Assembly: GCA_964584325.1 (NCBI GenBank)
Contig: CAZOZP010000021.1
Location: 1-50,935, forward strand
Source of the DNA: CAZOZP01 sp964584325
GTDB taxonomy: Bacteria; Bacteroidota; Ignavibacteria; Ignavibacteriales; Melioribacteraceae
DNA length: 50,935 bases
Direction of reading: 5' to 3'
Of this stretch, positions 16,923 through 24,677 are shown piece by piece. Under the pieces are notes generated by a model. The model made no database searches. It was not told the origin of the DNA and saw only the letters and a program-made list of their open reading frames with translations. The position numbers were made by a program, and so were the translations under genes. The stretch's first letter is position 1, and each line of letters opens with the position of its first letter.

Positions 16923-17389
16923 TAAGCTTTTATCTCTCTAATTGTAATTGTACCGCCTGCAGATTTAATTTTTTCTTCGGCTGATGAACTGCATGCAAAT
17001 GCTTCAACAGCAATTTTAGCTTTTAACTCACCATTACCTAATATTTTGTAAGGAGCAGCAGCCTTTGAAATAAGACCATTTTTGTATAGTACTTCAGCAT
17101 TAATTAGAGACCCGTTTTCAATGGTTTCTGAAAGCTTCTGTAAACTTGAGAGGTTAACTATTTGAAATTCTTTCTTGAAATAGTTCTTAAATCCTCTTTT
17201 AGGTAATCTTCTCTGCAGAGGCATCTGTCCGCCCTCAAACCAGGCTCTAAATTTATGTCCACTTCTCTGCTTCTGTCCATTACGGCCTTTTGTTGAAAAG
17301 TTTCCGTGTCCGGATCCAACACCGCGGCCTATTCTCTTTGTGTTCTTAACAGAACCTTCCGCATATTTTAAATTACTTAAATCACTCAT
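16922..17389 (-). CDS. rplO: 50S ribosomal protein L15
   Basis: From the ATG at 17389 the product has 155 residues: MSDLSNLKYAEGSVKNTKRI, then the glycine-rich GRGVGSGHGNFSTKGRNGQ and GQMPLQRRLPKRGF, both diagnostic of L15, a late 50S assembly protein. I prefer this start because AGGTAAG lies just upstream. A longer in-frame reading (to 17434) would overlap rpmD by 29 bp. The stop overlaps the secY start by one base. Confidence 0.96.
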   Translation of the reverse strand: MSDLSNLKYAEGSVKNTKRIGRGVGSGHGNFSTKGRNGQKQRSGHKFRAWFEGGQMPLQRRLPKRGFKNYFKKEFQIVNLSSLQKLSETIENGSLINAEVLYKNGLISKAAAPYKILGNGELKAKIAVEAFACSSSAEEKIKSAGGTITIREIKA

Positions 17390-17405
17390 TATCTTACCTG
17401 CCTCA

Positions 17406-17588
17406 TTATTCAATAATTTCTTTAACTGTAACAAGGTGTTCTACTTTTCTGATCATTCCTCTAATCTGAGGAGTATCGTTATGAACAACTTTCTTATTTG
17501 GTCTGCTTAACCCTAAGGCTTTAATTGTAGCTTTTTGGTCCTTGGGTCTGTCTATAACACTACCTGTTTGAATTATCTCAAGTTTCAT
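17406..17588 (-). CDS. rpmD: 50S ribosomal protein L30
   Basis: This 60-residue protein has the L30 core, in which IIQTGSVIDRPKDQKATIKALGL is followed by NKKVVHNDTPQIRGMIRKV. L30 is a small 50S protein contacting 5S and 23S rRNA and is absent from several lineages, so its presence is informative. It sits between rpsE and rplO, in normal spc-operon order, with short spacers on both sides. Confidence 0.96.
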   Translation of the reverse strand: MKLEIIQTGSVIDRPKDQKATIKALGLSRPNKKVVHNDTPQIRGMIRKVEHLVTVKEIIE

Positions 17589-17608
17589 AATCGTCTCGTA
17601 TTCTCTTC

Positions 17609-18127
17609 TTATAAGTTAAATAATTCTTTAACGCTTAATCCTCTCTTCATTGCAACCTGACGTGCATCTGAAAGACTTAATAATCCTGCAAGAGTAGCTT
17701 TAACTTGATTATGAGGATTGCTTGAGCCAAGCGATTTAGTAAGTATATCCTGAACTCCTGCCGCTTCAAGGACAGCTCTGACTCCGCCACCGGCAATAAG
17801 TCCTGTACCGGAAGTAGCTGGTTTCAACATTACTTTGCCGGCACCATATTTCCCAATCGTAGGATGAGGAATAGTTCCATTAATAATTGGAACATTATAA
17901 ACATTTTTCTTTGCATCATCAATTCCCTTAGCTATAGCATCGGTAACTTCATTTGCCTTTCCCATCCCGATTCCGACATTTCCATTTCCGTCGCCAACTA
18001 CAACTATAGCATTAAAACTAAATCTTCTACCGCCTTTTACAACTTTAGCGACACGATTGATGTGAACAATCTTTTCTTTTAATCCTTCTTGTATCGTAAC
18101 TTTTTTGTGTTTCAATTTAATCCTCAT
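17609..18127 (-). CDS. rpsE: 30S ribosomal protein S5
   Basis: S5 supports decoding accuracy and 30S assembly. The double-stranded RNA-binding motif (VVKGGRRFSFNAIVVVGDGNG) and the C-terminal domain with GTGLIAGGGVRAVLEAAGV are intact in 172 residues. The start is debatable. The ATG at 18127 has no ribosome site, whereas TTG at 18115 has GAGG exactly 6 nt upstream, the same spacing seen before rpoB, rpsL and rpoA, so the true protein may be 168 residues. A tRNA-Gln gene lies 21 bp upstream, between this gene and rplR. Confidence 0.96.
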   Translation of the reverse strand: MRIKLKHKKVTIQEGLKEKIVHINRVAKVVKGGRRFSFNAIVVVGDGNGNVGIGMGKANEVTDAIAKGIDDAKKNVYNVPIINGTIPHPTIGKYGAGKVMLKPATSGTGLIAGGGVRAVLEAAGVQDILTKSLGSSNPHNQVKATLAGLLSLSDARQVAMKRGLSVKELFNL

Positions 18128-18148
18128 TTAAGAAATTTAATATTGATG

Positions 18149-18219
18149 CTGCCGGGAGAGGACTCGAACCTCTTCAGACGCCTCCAAAGGGCGTAGTCCT
18201 ACCATTAGACGACCCGGCA
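18149..18219 (-). tRNA. tRNA-Gln (anticodon TTG) inside the spc operon
   Basis: The minus strand folds into a full cloverleaf. The acceptor is TGCCGGG/CCCGGCA, the anticodon stem ACGCC/GGCGT has loop CTTTGGA (anticodon TTG, reading CAA), and the T-arm is AGAGG-TTCGAGT-CCTCT. U1-A72 and discriminator G73 are identity features of bacterial tRNA-Gln. CCA is not encoded. It lies 7 bp after the rplR stop and 21 bp before the rpsE start. No promoter fits in the gap, so it must be cut out of the ribosomal-protein transcript. Confidence 0.95.
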
Positions 18220-18226
18220 TTATTAA

Positions 18227-18580
18227 TTAAATATTTACGCCAGATTCGCGAACACTATCTGCAAGAGCTTTAACTCTTCCGTGATAAGGATATCCGTTAC
18301 GGTCAAATACTACTTGCTTTATGTCTTTTTCTAATGCCTTTTTGGCTAATAATTTCCCTACTAACACACTTTTATCTAATTTTCCTTTACTATCTTTGCA
18401 TTCAGCAGCAATTTCTTTTGACAAAGAACATGCAGAAACAAGTGTATTCCCATTCTGATCATCAATGATTTGAGCATATATCTGGTTTAAACTTTTAGTT
18501 ACTGTAAGTCTGGGTCTGCTCAGAGTCCCACTCACTTTCATTCTAATTCTGTTTTTTCTTTTTAATCTTTTCTTATCCAT
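18227..18580 (-). CDS. rplR: 50S ribosomal protein L18
   Basis: This 117-residue L18 binds 5S rRNA in the central protuberance. The basic N-terminus (MDKKRLKRKNRIRMKVSG) is followed by RPRLTVTKSLNQIYAQIIDD and the C-terminal FDRNGYPYHGRVKALADSVRE, the L18 signature. It is 11 bp downstream of rplF. Its stop is only 7 bp from tRNA-Gln, so RNase P cleavage at the tRNA 5' end would leave this message with a very short 3' tail. Confidence 0.98.
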   Translation of the reverse strand: MDKKRLKRKNRIRMKVSGTLSRPRLTVTKSLNQIYAQIIDDQNGNTLVSACSLSKEIAAECKDSKGKLDKSVLVGKLLAKKALEKDIKQVVFDRNGYPYHGRVKALADSVRESGVNI

Positions 18581-18591
18581 TTTATCTCCGC

Positions 18592-19128
18592 TTATTTACC
18601 TGCTGATTTACCGGCTTTTCTTCTTACAACTTCATCAGAATATTTCACACCTTTACCTTTATAAGGTTCTGGTTTTTTCAGTGATCTTATTTTAGCGGCA
18701 ATTTGTCCAACAAGTGCTTTATCAATTCCTTTTATTACAATCTGAGTAGGTGTAGGTACTTGAAAACTAATTCCTTCAGGAGCAAGGAAATATATCGCAT
18801 GCGAAAACCCTAATGTTAGAATCAATCCCTTATCTCTGGCTTCAACTTTATAACCAACACCAACAATATCTAATGTCTTAGTAAATCCTTCAGCAACCCC
18901 GGTAACCATATTCTGAAGAAGAGCACGGGTTAAACCATGTATTGCTCTTGATCTTCTTTCATCATTTGGACGTTCAACCAAAATCTCATTGGCCTCAATT
19001 TTAATATTCATCTCAGGATTGAATTCCTTTTCTAGTTCACCAAGAGGCCCTTTAACCTTAACAATGTTATCCGTTTTTGTTACAGTTATATTTTTAAAAC
19101 TAATCGGTTTTTTTCCTATTCTAGACAC
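18592..19128 (-). CDS. rplF: 50S ribosomal protein L6
   Basis: The 178-residue protein has the two repeated L6 domains. It begins MSRIGKKPISF and ends with the conserved KKPEPYKGKGVKYSDEVVRR segment that contacts 23S rRNA near the sarcin-ricin loop. Length and motifs are normal. It stands 20 bp after rpsH and 11 bp before rplR in the spc operon. Confidence 0.98.
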   Translation of the reverse strand: MSRIGKKPISFKNITVTKTDNIVKVKGPLGELEKEFNPEMNIKIEANEILVERPNDERRSRAIHGLTRALLQNMVTGVAEGFTKTLDIVGVGYKVEARDKGLILTLGFSHAIYFLAPEGISFQVPTPTQIVIKGIDKALVGQIAAKIRSLKKPEPYKGKGVKYSDEVVRRKAGKSAGK

Positions 19129-19148
19129 TTCTGTTCTCCATCAATATT

Positions 19149-19544
19149 TTACCAAATATGGCATATTACTTCACCGCCAACCGCTTCTTTTCTTGCATTT
19201 TTATCAGACATAATACCTTTGGGAGTTGAAATAACTGCAACTCCTAATCCGTTCAATACTCTAGGTAATTCATCTTTTCCACTATATTTTCTGAGACCGG
19301 GAGTACTTATTCTTTTCAAACCGGAAATTGAAGATTCACCATTTACATATTTTAATACAACTCTAATCACTTTATGGTTATCAACTTCGATTATGCTATA
19401 ACCGTTAACAAAATGATATTCTTGTGTTATTTTGATGATACTTTCCTTCATATTAGAGAATGGAATATCAACAAATTTCTTTCTTGCTTTTATTGCATTT
19501 CTTATTCTTGTCAATAAATCTGCAATCGGATCTGTAACTGCCAT
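19149..19544 (-). CDS. rpsH: 30S ribosomal protein S8
   Basis: S8 is a primary 16S rRNA binder in the platform. The 131-residue product has DPIADLLTRIRNAIKA at the N-terminus and ISTPKGIMSDKNARKEAVGGEVICHIW at the C-terminus (GE(V/L)(I/L)CxVW motif), both diagnostic. In many bacteria S8 represses translation of the spc operon by binding near rplE; no matching site was identified here. AGGAG precedes the ATG. Confidence 0.98.
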   Translation of the reverse strand: MAVTDPIADLLTRIRNAIKARKKFVDIPFSNMKESIIKITQEYHFVNGYSIIEVDNHKVIRVVLKYVNGESSISGLKRISTPGLRKYSGKDELPRVLNGLGVAVISTPKGIMSDKNARKEAVGGEVICHIW

Positions 19545-19561
19545 TTATAATTCTCCTTTTA

Positions 19562-19831
19562 TTACCAACTAGACTTTTTAACACCGGGAATTTCACCCTT
19601 TAATGCCATTTCACGAAATACTAACCTGGATACACCAAACTTTCTGTAAACCCCTCTGCTTCTTCCAGTAAGTAAACATCTATTGTGCTTTCTTACTCCT
19701 GATGAATTCTTTGGTAATTCCTGAAGTGCAACAAAATCACCTTTTTCTTTTAATTCCTTACGCAGTTTATCATACTTCTGGAATAATCTTTCTCTTTTTG
19801 CCTCTCTGGCAATTAAACATTTTCTAGCCAT
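19562..19831 (-). CDS. rpsN: 30S ribosomal protein S14 (long, zinc-free type)
   Basis: The 89-residue protein is the long S14 form: it lacks the CxxC-x-CxxC zinc ribbon of the 61-residue form. The C-terminal RCLLTGRSRGVYRKFGVSR and FREMALKGEIPGVKKSSW are diagnostic. S14 sits in the 30S head. Together with the zinc-free L33 and the zinc-type S4 and L36, it gives the cell a mixed set of zinc-dependent and zinc-free ribosomal proteins. Confidence 0.97.
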   Translation of the reverse strand: MARKCLIAREAKRERLFQKYDKLRKELKEKGDFVALQELPKNSSGVRKHNRCLLTGRSRGVYRKFGVSRLVFREMALKGEIPGVKKSSW

Positions 19832-19851
19832 AATAACCTTTATTTTTTAGC

Positions 19852-20475
19852 TTATCTGATTTCTTTTTTTCTAAATGGAACACCAAATTCAGTTAATAAT
19901 TCAAAAGCTTCTTTATCTGTTTTAGCAGAAGTCACAAAAGTAATATCCATACCGAAAACTCTTGATATTTTCTCAACATTGATTTCAGGAAATATTATCT
20001 GTTCTTTCACGCCAAGCGTATAATTTCCTCTACCATCGAAAGATTTGTCAGGAATTCCTTTAAAATCTCTTACACGCGGCAAAGTTACAGTTATAAGCCT
20101 ATCAAGAAATTCAAACATTTTGCGTTGTCTTAAAGTAACCATTGCACCAATCTTCATACCTTCACGAAGCTTGAAATTTGATATAGCTTTCTTTGCAGTT
20201 CTAACACTAGGTTTCTGGCCGGATATTGTAGCCAAATCTTTAATAGCCTCATCAAGTATTTTCTGATCAGCAACGGCATCGCCTACACCCATATTAATGA
20301 CTATTTTCTGAAGCTTTGGAACCTGCATAACAGTAGAATAATCAAATTTTTTCATCATAGCCGGTACAATTTCTTTTTTATATTTTTCAGCTAACCGCGG
20401 CTGTACTTTAACTTCAGTCTCGGAACCTACTTTACCGGTAACTTCTTCTTTTACATTTTTTTCTTTTTTAGCCAT
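19852..20475 (-). CDS. rplE: 50S ribosomal protein L5, with N-terminal extension
   Basis: L5 binds 5S rRNA in the central protuberance. The core begins near residue 28 (RLAEKYKKEIVPAMMKKF) and contains MQVPKLQKIVINMGVGDAV, ISGQKPSVRTAKKAISNFKLREG and the C-terminal DKEAFELLTEFGVPFRK. The total of 207 residues is about 25 longer than typical. The extra N-terminus (MAKKEKNVKEEVTGKVGSET) is charged and probably flexible. No ATG at the core start offers an alternative, so the extension seems real. Confidence 0.96.
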   Translation of the reverse strand: MAKKEKNVKEEVTGKVGSETEVKVQPRLAEKYKKEIVPAMMKKFDYSTVMQVPKLQKIVINMGVGDAVADQKILDEAIKDLATISGQKPSVRTAKKAISNFKLREGMKIGAMVTLRQRKMFEFLDRLITVTLPRVRDFKGIPDKSFDGRGNYTLGVKEQIIFPEINVEKISRVFGMDITFVTSAKTDKEAFELLTEFGVPFRKKEIR

Positions 20476-20506
20476 AACTAAATGAAATCCTTAATAATTC
20501 TCAAAA

Positions 20507-20833
20507 TTATAACATATCGCCAGTTTTTTTGCTGATACGAATCCTTTTACTTTTTCCGGTTTTATCATCCAGAACAATCTGCTTTCCGACTCTTGTCGGA
20601 TTTCCTTTCTTATCTACGACCATAACCTTTGAGACACTAATAGGTGCTTCCTTTTGAATAATTCCTCCCTGAGGATTCTTCTGAGAAGGTTTAGTATGTC
20701 TCTTTATTATATTCACGCCTTCAACAATAATAGTATTCTTTTCAGGATAAACTTTTAGAACCCTTCCGGATTTACCTTTATCTTTCCCGGCACAAACTAA
20801 AACCTTGTCTTCTTTCTTAATATTCATTTTCAT
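20507..20833 (-). CDS. rplX: 50S ribosomal protein L24
   Basis: The 108-residue protein has the KOW motif near its start (DKVLVCAGKDKGKSGRVLKVYPE) and the INIIKRHTKPSQ-type segment (VNIIKRHTKPSQKNPQGGIIQKEAPI) typical of L24, an early 50S assembly initiator. M3 is an alternative start, but the first ATG is equally plausible. It lies 15 bp after rplN and 31 bp before rplE in the standard spc order. Confidence 0.97.
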   Translation of the reverse strand: MKMNIKKEDKVLVCAGKDKGKSGRVLKVYPEKNTIIVEGVNIIKRHTKPSQKNPQGGIIQKEAPISVSKVMVVDKKGNPTRVGKQIVLDDKTGKSKRIRISKKTGDML

Positions 20834-20848
20834 TCCATATTAAAATAT

Positions 20849-21217
20849 TTATAATACTTCAGGTGCTAATGAGATAATTTTCATGAACCGTTTATCTCTC
20901 AATTCTCTGGCTACAGGACCAAAAATACGTGTACCTTTAGGCTCATTCTGATTATTCAATAATACTGCAGCGTTTTCATCAAATCTAATATATGATCCAT
21001 CATCTCTCTTTACTTCTTTGCTTGTTCTAACGATAACAGCTTTTGAAACATCACCTTTCTTAACACCGGCACCTGGAATTGCTGTTTTAACTGAAACAAC
21101 AATAATATCACCAACTGATGCATATCTGCGATGGCTTCCACCAAGAACTTTAATGCATTTAACTTTTTTCGCGCCTGAATTATCGGCAACAACTAACTTT
21201 GTTTCTACTTGAACCAT
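20849..21217 (-). CDS. rplN: 50S ribosomal protein L14
   Basis: This 122-residue L14 shows VADNSGAKKVKCIKVLGG, the AxIPGxxVKKGD-like segment (TAIPGAGVKKGDVSKAVIV), the glycine/arginine stretch RIFGPVARELRDKRFMKI and the C-terminal SLAPEVL. L14 is next to L19 at the subunit interface. AGGAG lies just upstream of its ATG. It is the first gene of the spc segment, 25 bp after rpsQ. Confidence 0.98.
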   Translation of the reverse strand: MVQVETKLVVADNSGAKKVKCIKVLGGSHRRYASVGDIIVVSVKTAIPGAGVKKGDVSKAVIVRTSKEVKRDDGSYIRFDENAAVLLNNQNEPKGTRIFGPVARELRDKRFMKIISLAPEVL

Positions 21218-21242
21218 TTCCTACTCCTTTTCAAAATCAGGC

Positions 21243-21500
21243 TTATTTTGCTTTTTCAACAGTTTCAACATAACGCCAATTCTTTCTTGCACTTAACGGC
21301 CTAGTTTCCATTATTTTGATAACATCGCCAATTTGGCAAACATTCTTTTCATCATGAGCCATTATCTTAGTCGTTTTCTTAAAATACTTTTTGTATTTAG
21401 GATGGCTTACTTTTCGTTCAATTGCAACTACAACACTTTTATCCATTTTATTGCTTACGACAACGCCAATCTTAGTTTTTCTTATAGAACTATTTTCCAT
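21243..21500 (-). CDS. rpsQ: 30S ribosomal protein S17
   Basis: The 85-residue OB-fold protein has KTKIGVVVSNKMDKSVVVAIERKVSHPKYKKY and HDEKNVCQIGDVIKIMETRPLSARKNW, the S17 signature. S17 binds helices of the 16S 5' domain. It lies 16 bp after rpmC with AGGA before the start, and ends the S10 segment. Confidence 0.98.
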   Translation of the reverse strand: MENSSIRKTKIGVVVSNKMDKSVVVAIERKVSHPKYKKYFKKTTKIMAHDEKNVCQIGDVIKIMETRPLSARKNWRYVETVEKAK

Positions 21501-21516
21501 AACCTAAAGGACTCTC

Positions 21517-21735
21517 CTATTTATTTGATTCCTTAGCTTTTAAAGCTTCTTTTTCTCTAATGGTTAATACTGTTTTCATCTTAGCAATATCTTTTTTGAT
21601 ATTACGAATATTAGCAGTATTGGTTAATTGTTTTAAAGCATTCTGAAATCTAAGATTGATCAGTGTATCTTCATCTTCAGCAATTCGCTTTATTATTTCT
21701 TCCTGCGTCATTTCTCTAATTTCTTGGATCTTCAT
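21517..21735 (-). CDS. rpmC: 50S ribosomal protein L29
   Basis: A 72-residue two-helix protein: MKIQEIREMTQEEIIKRI is followed by NLRFQNALKQLTNTANIRNIKKDIAKMKTVL, the classic L29 layout. L29 sits at the polypeptide exit and helps dock signal recognition particle and trigger factor. It follows rplP by 14 bp. Nothing is atypical. Confidence 0.97.
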   Translation of the reverse strand: MKIQEIREMTQEEIIKRIAEDEDTLINLRFQNALKQLTNTANIRNIKKDIAKMKTVLTIREKEALKAKESNK

Positions 21736-21749
21736 TTTCAGAACCTATA

Positions 21750-22169
21750 TTAATTTTCGTAATCGGGTCTTGTAACAATTTTTGTCTTAATAGGCAATTT
21801 ATGTGCTGCAACTGAAAGAGCTTCGACAGCAACTTCTTTCGATACTCCCGCAATTTCAAACATAATTCTACCCGGTTTAATCACTGCTACCCAAAATTCA
21901 GGAGCACCTTTACCCTTACCCATCCTAGTCTCAAGCGGCTTTTTTGTTACAGGCTTATCGGGAAATACTCGAATCCATGATTTTCCATCTCTCTTAGTTC
22001 TCCTAGATATTGCAATACGACAAGCTTCCAACTGTCTGCTTGTAATCCAACCATCTTCCAAAGCCTTTAATCCAAAATCACCAAAGCTTATGCTACTTCC
22101 TCTATAAGCCTTACCTGTTCGTCTTCCTCTATGCGTTTTTCTATATTTTACTCTTTTAGGCATTAACAT
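21750..22169 (-). CDS. rplP: 50S ribosomal protein L16
   Basis: The 139-residue L16 has MPKRVKYRKTHRGRRTG at the start, FGDFGLKALEDGWITSRQLE, the PDKPVTKKPLETRMGKGKG loop that reaches toward the A-site tRNA, and a normal C-terminus. AGGAG stands 9 nt before the first ATG, which I use; the second ATG two codons later would have a much longer spacing. It lies between rpsC and rpmC as usual. Confidence 0.98.
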   Translation of the reverse strand: MLMPKRVKYRKTHRGRRTGKAYRGSSISFGDFGLKALEDGWITSRQLEACRIAISRRTKRDGKSWIRVFPDKPVTKKPLETRMGKGKGAPEFWVAVIKPGRIMFEIAGVSKEVAVEALSVAAHKLPIKTKIVTRPDYEN

Positions 22170-22188
22170 AATAATATTCTCCTAGTAC

Positions 22189-22830
22189 TTATTCAGATAT
22201 TCTCTTGCCAAGCTTTTCACCACGGCAAATCCACACTTTTATACCTATCGAACCATAAATTGTTTGTGCTGTAGCTGTGGCATAGTCAATATCAGCACGA
22301 AGAGTTTGGAGCGGAATTCTTCCTTCCTTATACTGCTCAGTTCTAGCCATTTCTGATCCGCCAAGTCTACCTGAACACATAATTTTCACACCTTCAGCAC
22401 CCATTCTCATTGAATTAGTAATTGCAGATTTCATAGCTCTTCTGAAAGATATTCTTCCGGATAGCTGTGATGCAATATTTTCAGCAACAAGAAAAGCATC
22501 CAGTTCAGGTCTCTTAATTTCATTAATCTGCACTTTAACTTCTTTGTCTGTAACCTGCTTAAGTTCCTGCTCCAACTGAGCAATTTCTTTTCCGCTTTTA
22601 CCTATCACCACTCCAGGGCGCGAAGTGTGAATTGTAATAATTATGTTACGAGCAGTTCTATCGATCACAATACGTGAAATGCCGGCTTTTTGTAATCTTT
22701 TCCTAACATACAGTCTCAGCTTCTTATCTTCCAATAATTTGGAAGCATAGCTTTTAGTTTCATACCAGTTTGATTCCCAACCTCGGATAACGCCGACTCT
22801 TAATCCAATAGGGTTTGTTTTTTGTCCCAA
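22189..22830 (-). CDS. rpsC: 30S ribosomal protein S3
   Basis: S3 forms part of the mRNA entry helicase. The 213-residue product starts MGQKTNPIGLRVGVIRGWES. It contains the KH type II motif VVIGKSGKEIAQLEQEL and the C-terminal domain (GAEGVKIMCSGRLGGSEMARTE, then GRIPLQTLRADIDYATATA). GGAGG lies close upstream. It follows rplV by 9 bp and is of standard length. Confidence 0.98.
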   Translation of the reverse strand: MGQKTNPIGLRVGVIRGWESNWYETKSYASKLLEDKKLRLYVRKRLQKAGISRIVIDRTARNIIITIHTSRPGVVIGKSGKEIAQLEQELKQVTDKEVKVQINEIKRPELDAFLVAENIASQLSGRISFRRAMKSAITNSMRMGAEGVKIMCSGRLGGSEMARTEQYKEGRIPLQTLRADIDYATATAQTIYGSIGIKVWICRGEKLGKRISE

Positions 22831-22839
22831 AAATCCTCC

Positions 22840-23190
22840 CTACTTATTTACTTTTTTAGCGACAACAATTGTCAGATGATTTGATCTTTTTCTTAGTCTG
22901 TAAGCTCTTCCCATAGGAGCAGGCAACATTCTTTTCATAGTAGGACCCTGATCCACAAAGGCTGCTTTAACATATAAATCAGAAACTTGCACTCTCTGAT
23001 CTTCAAACTTATTCATAAGGTTTGCCACCGCAGACCTCAACACTTTTTCAGCATCTTTTCCTGCATGTTTTGGCGTAAAGTGTAATATACTCATAGCTTT
23101 TTCAACCGGGACTCCACGAATCAGGTCAACAACCAGCCTCATTTTTCTCGGTGAGCTGCCAATATATTTATGCTTTGCTCTTGCTTCCAT
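22840..23190 (-). CDS. rplV: 50S ribosomal protein L22
   Basis: The 116-residue protein carries KYIGSSPRKMRLVVDLIRG and the beta-hairpin segment that lines the exit tunnel (FVDQGPTMKRMLPAPMGRAYRL, followed by KRSNHLTIVV). It is the macrolide-sensitive constriction protein together with L4, which is also encoded in this cluster. Order and length are standard. Confidence 0.98.
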   Translation of the reverse strand: MEARAKHKYIGSSPRKMRLVVDLIRGVPVEKAMSILHFTPKHAGKDAEKVLRSAVANLMNKFEDQRVQVSDLYVKAAFVDQGPTMKRMLPAPMGRAYRLRKRSNHLTIVVAKKVNK

Positions 23191-23210
23191 TTTTATCTAT
23201 CCTTGCTAAT

Positions 23211-23498
23211 TTATTTAACCTTAGATGCTTTTTCTGCTTTCGTTCCCGGATGTCCTCTGAATATTCTCGTAGGAGCAAATTCACCCAACTTATGACCGAC
23301 CATGTTTTCGGATATATAAACCGGAATCATTTTATTACCATTATGAACGGCAATAGTGTGACCGACAAATATAGGATGGATAGTGCTAGCTCTTGACCAA
23401 GTCTTAATAATCTTTTTTTGATTAGACTTGTTCAAATCTTCAATTTTTTTGTAAAGCTTTGCACTAATAAAAGGACCTTTTTTAACTGATCTTGGCAT
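23211..23498 (-). CDS. rpsS: 30S ribosomal protein S19
   Basis: The 95-residue S19 begins MPRSVKKGPFISAKLYKK and contains IKTWSRASTIHPIFVGHTIAVHNG and GHKLGEFAPTRIFRGHPG, the family signature. It pairs with S13 in the 30S head. It follows rplB by 14 bp. Nothing is unusual. Confidence 0.98.
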   Translation of the reverse strand: MPRSVKKGPFISAKLYKKIEDLNKSNQKKIIKTWSRASTIHPIFVGHTIAVHNGNKMIPVYISENMVGHKLGEFAPTRIFRGHPGTKAEKASKVK

Positions 23499-23512
23499 AA
23501 TTAATCTCTACT

Positions 23513-24337
23513 TTATTTTCTTCTCTTAACAATATATTTATTAGATGGATTCTTTTTCTTTCTAGTTTTAAGACCCTTAGCTTTCTGACCCCAAGGTGAA
23601 ACAGGGTGACCGCCACCGGAGGTTTTTCCTTCACCACCGCCCATTGGATGATCAACCGGATTCATTGCAACACCGCGCACGTGTGGTCTAATTCCCATCC
23701 ATCTGCTTCTACCGGCTTTGCCAAGGCTAAGGTTAAAATGATCGCTATTTCCAACTACACCGTATGTCGCAATGCATTCAACACTTATCATTCGAACTTC
23801 ACCAGAGGGTAATTTCACCTGGGCATATTTTGAATCTCGACCTGCAAGTTGCAATGAACAACCAGCAGAGCGACCTATTTGTGCACCTTTTCCGGGTCTT
23901 AATTCAACACAATGAATGAAACTGCCTAATGGCATATCTTTAAGTTTTAGTGCATTACCTACTTTTATTTCAGAACCTTCACCGGACTGTAGCATATCAC
24001 CGGTTTTTAATCCGTCAGGAGCAATGATATATCTTTTTTCACCATCTAAATAGTGGAGTAAAGCTATTCTTGCATTTCTGTTTGGATCATATTCTATAGA
24101 AAATACTTTAGCCGGAACACCAAACTTATCTCTTTTAAAGTCAATTATTCTGTATTTTCGTTTATGTCCGCCACCACGATGTCTTGAGGTAACTCGACCA
24201 TGATTATTTCTTCCGCCGGACTTCTTTATTACATCAGTCAGCGATTTCTCAGGGGTTGCTTTAGTAATTTCATCAAAAGATGAAATCGACATAAATCGTG
24301 TTCCCGGGGTATTAGGTTTTAACTTTCTTATAGCCAT
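23513..24337 (-). CDS. rplB: 50S ribosomal protein L2
   Basis: This 274-residue protein is the largest primary 23S binder near the peptidyl transferase centre. It has RNNHGRVTSRHRGGGHKRKYRIIDFKR, the GAQIGRSAGCSLQLAGRDSKYAQVKLPSGEVR core, and the conserved functional loop NPVDHPMGGGEG followed by HPVSPWG, which carries the histidine linked to peptidyl transferase function. It lies 26 bp after rplW. Confidence 0.98.
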   Translation of the reverse strand: MAIRKLKPNTPGTRFMSISSFDEITKATPEKSLTDVIKKSGGRNNHGRVTSRHRGGGHKRKYRIIDFKRDKFGVPAKVFSIEYDPNRNARIALLHYLDGEKRYIIAPDGLKTGDMLQSGEGSEIKVGNALKLKDMPLGSFIHCVELRPGKGAQIGRSAGCSLQLAGRDSKYAQVKLPSGEVRMISVECIATYGVVGNSDHFNLSLGKAGRSRWMGIRPHVRGVAMNPVDHPMGGGEGKTSGGGHPVSPWGQKAKGLKTRKKKNPSNKYIVKRRK

Positions 24338-24363
24338 TAAATGAACTCCAAATCCTTATTTAA

Positions 24364-24657
24364 CTATTCTTGTCCGAACATCTCAATTTTTTGACCACTT
24401 TTTATAGTTACAATAGCTTTTTTATAGCTAGGGGTCCTGCCTTCAAAGCGTCCTTTTTTGGTCATTTGCAATTTTAATTTGCCTTTATGATTAACAGTAT
24501 TAACATCTTCTACATCTACTTTAAATCTTTTTTCGACAGCTTTTGCAATTTCAATTTTATTGGCATTTCCGTCAACTATAAAACCGTATTTATTCTGTTT
24601 CTCAGTTATTGAGGTCATCTTTTCAGTAATAACCGGCCTTAATAATATCTGTCGCAT
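24364..24657 (-). CDS. rplW: 50S ribosomal protein L23
   Basis: The 97-residue protein begins MRQILLRPVITEKMT and contains YGFIVDGNANKIEIAKAVEKRFKVDVEDVNT. The KGRFEGRTPSYKKAIVTIKSG end is typical of L23. L23 is the trigger factor and SRP docking site at the tunnel exit. It follows rplD by 20 bp in the S10 segment. Confidence 0.97.
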   Translation of the reverse strand: MRQILLRPVITEKMTSITEKQNKYGFIVDGNANKIEIAKAVEKRFKVDVEDVNTVNHKGKLKLQMTKKGRFEGRTPSYKKAIVTIKSGQKIEMFGQE

Positions 24658-24677
24658 AATCTTAATCCACTAAACTT

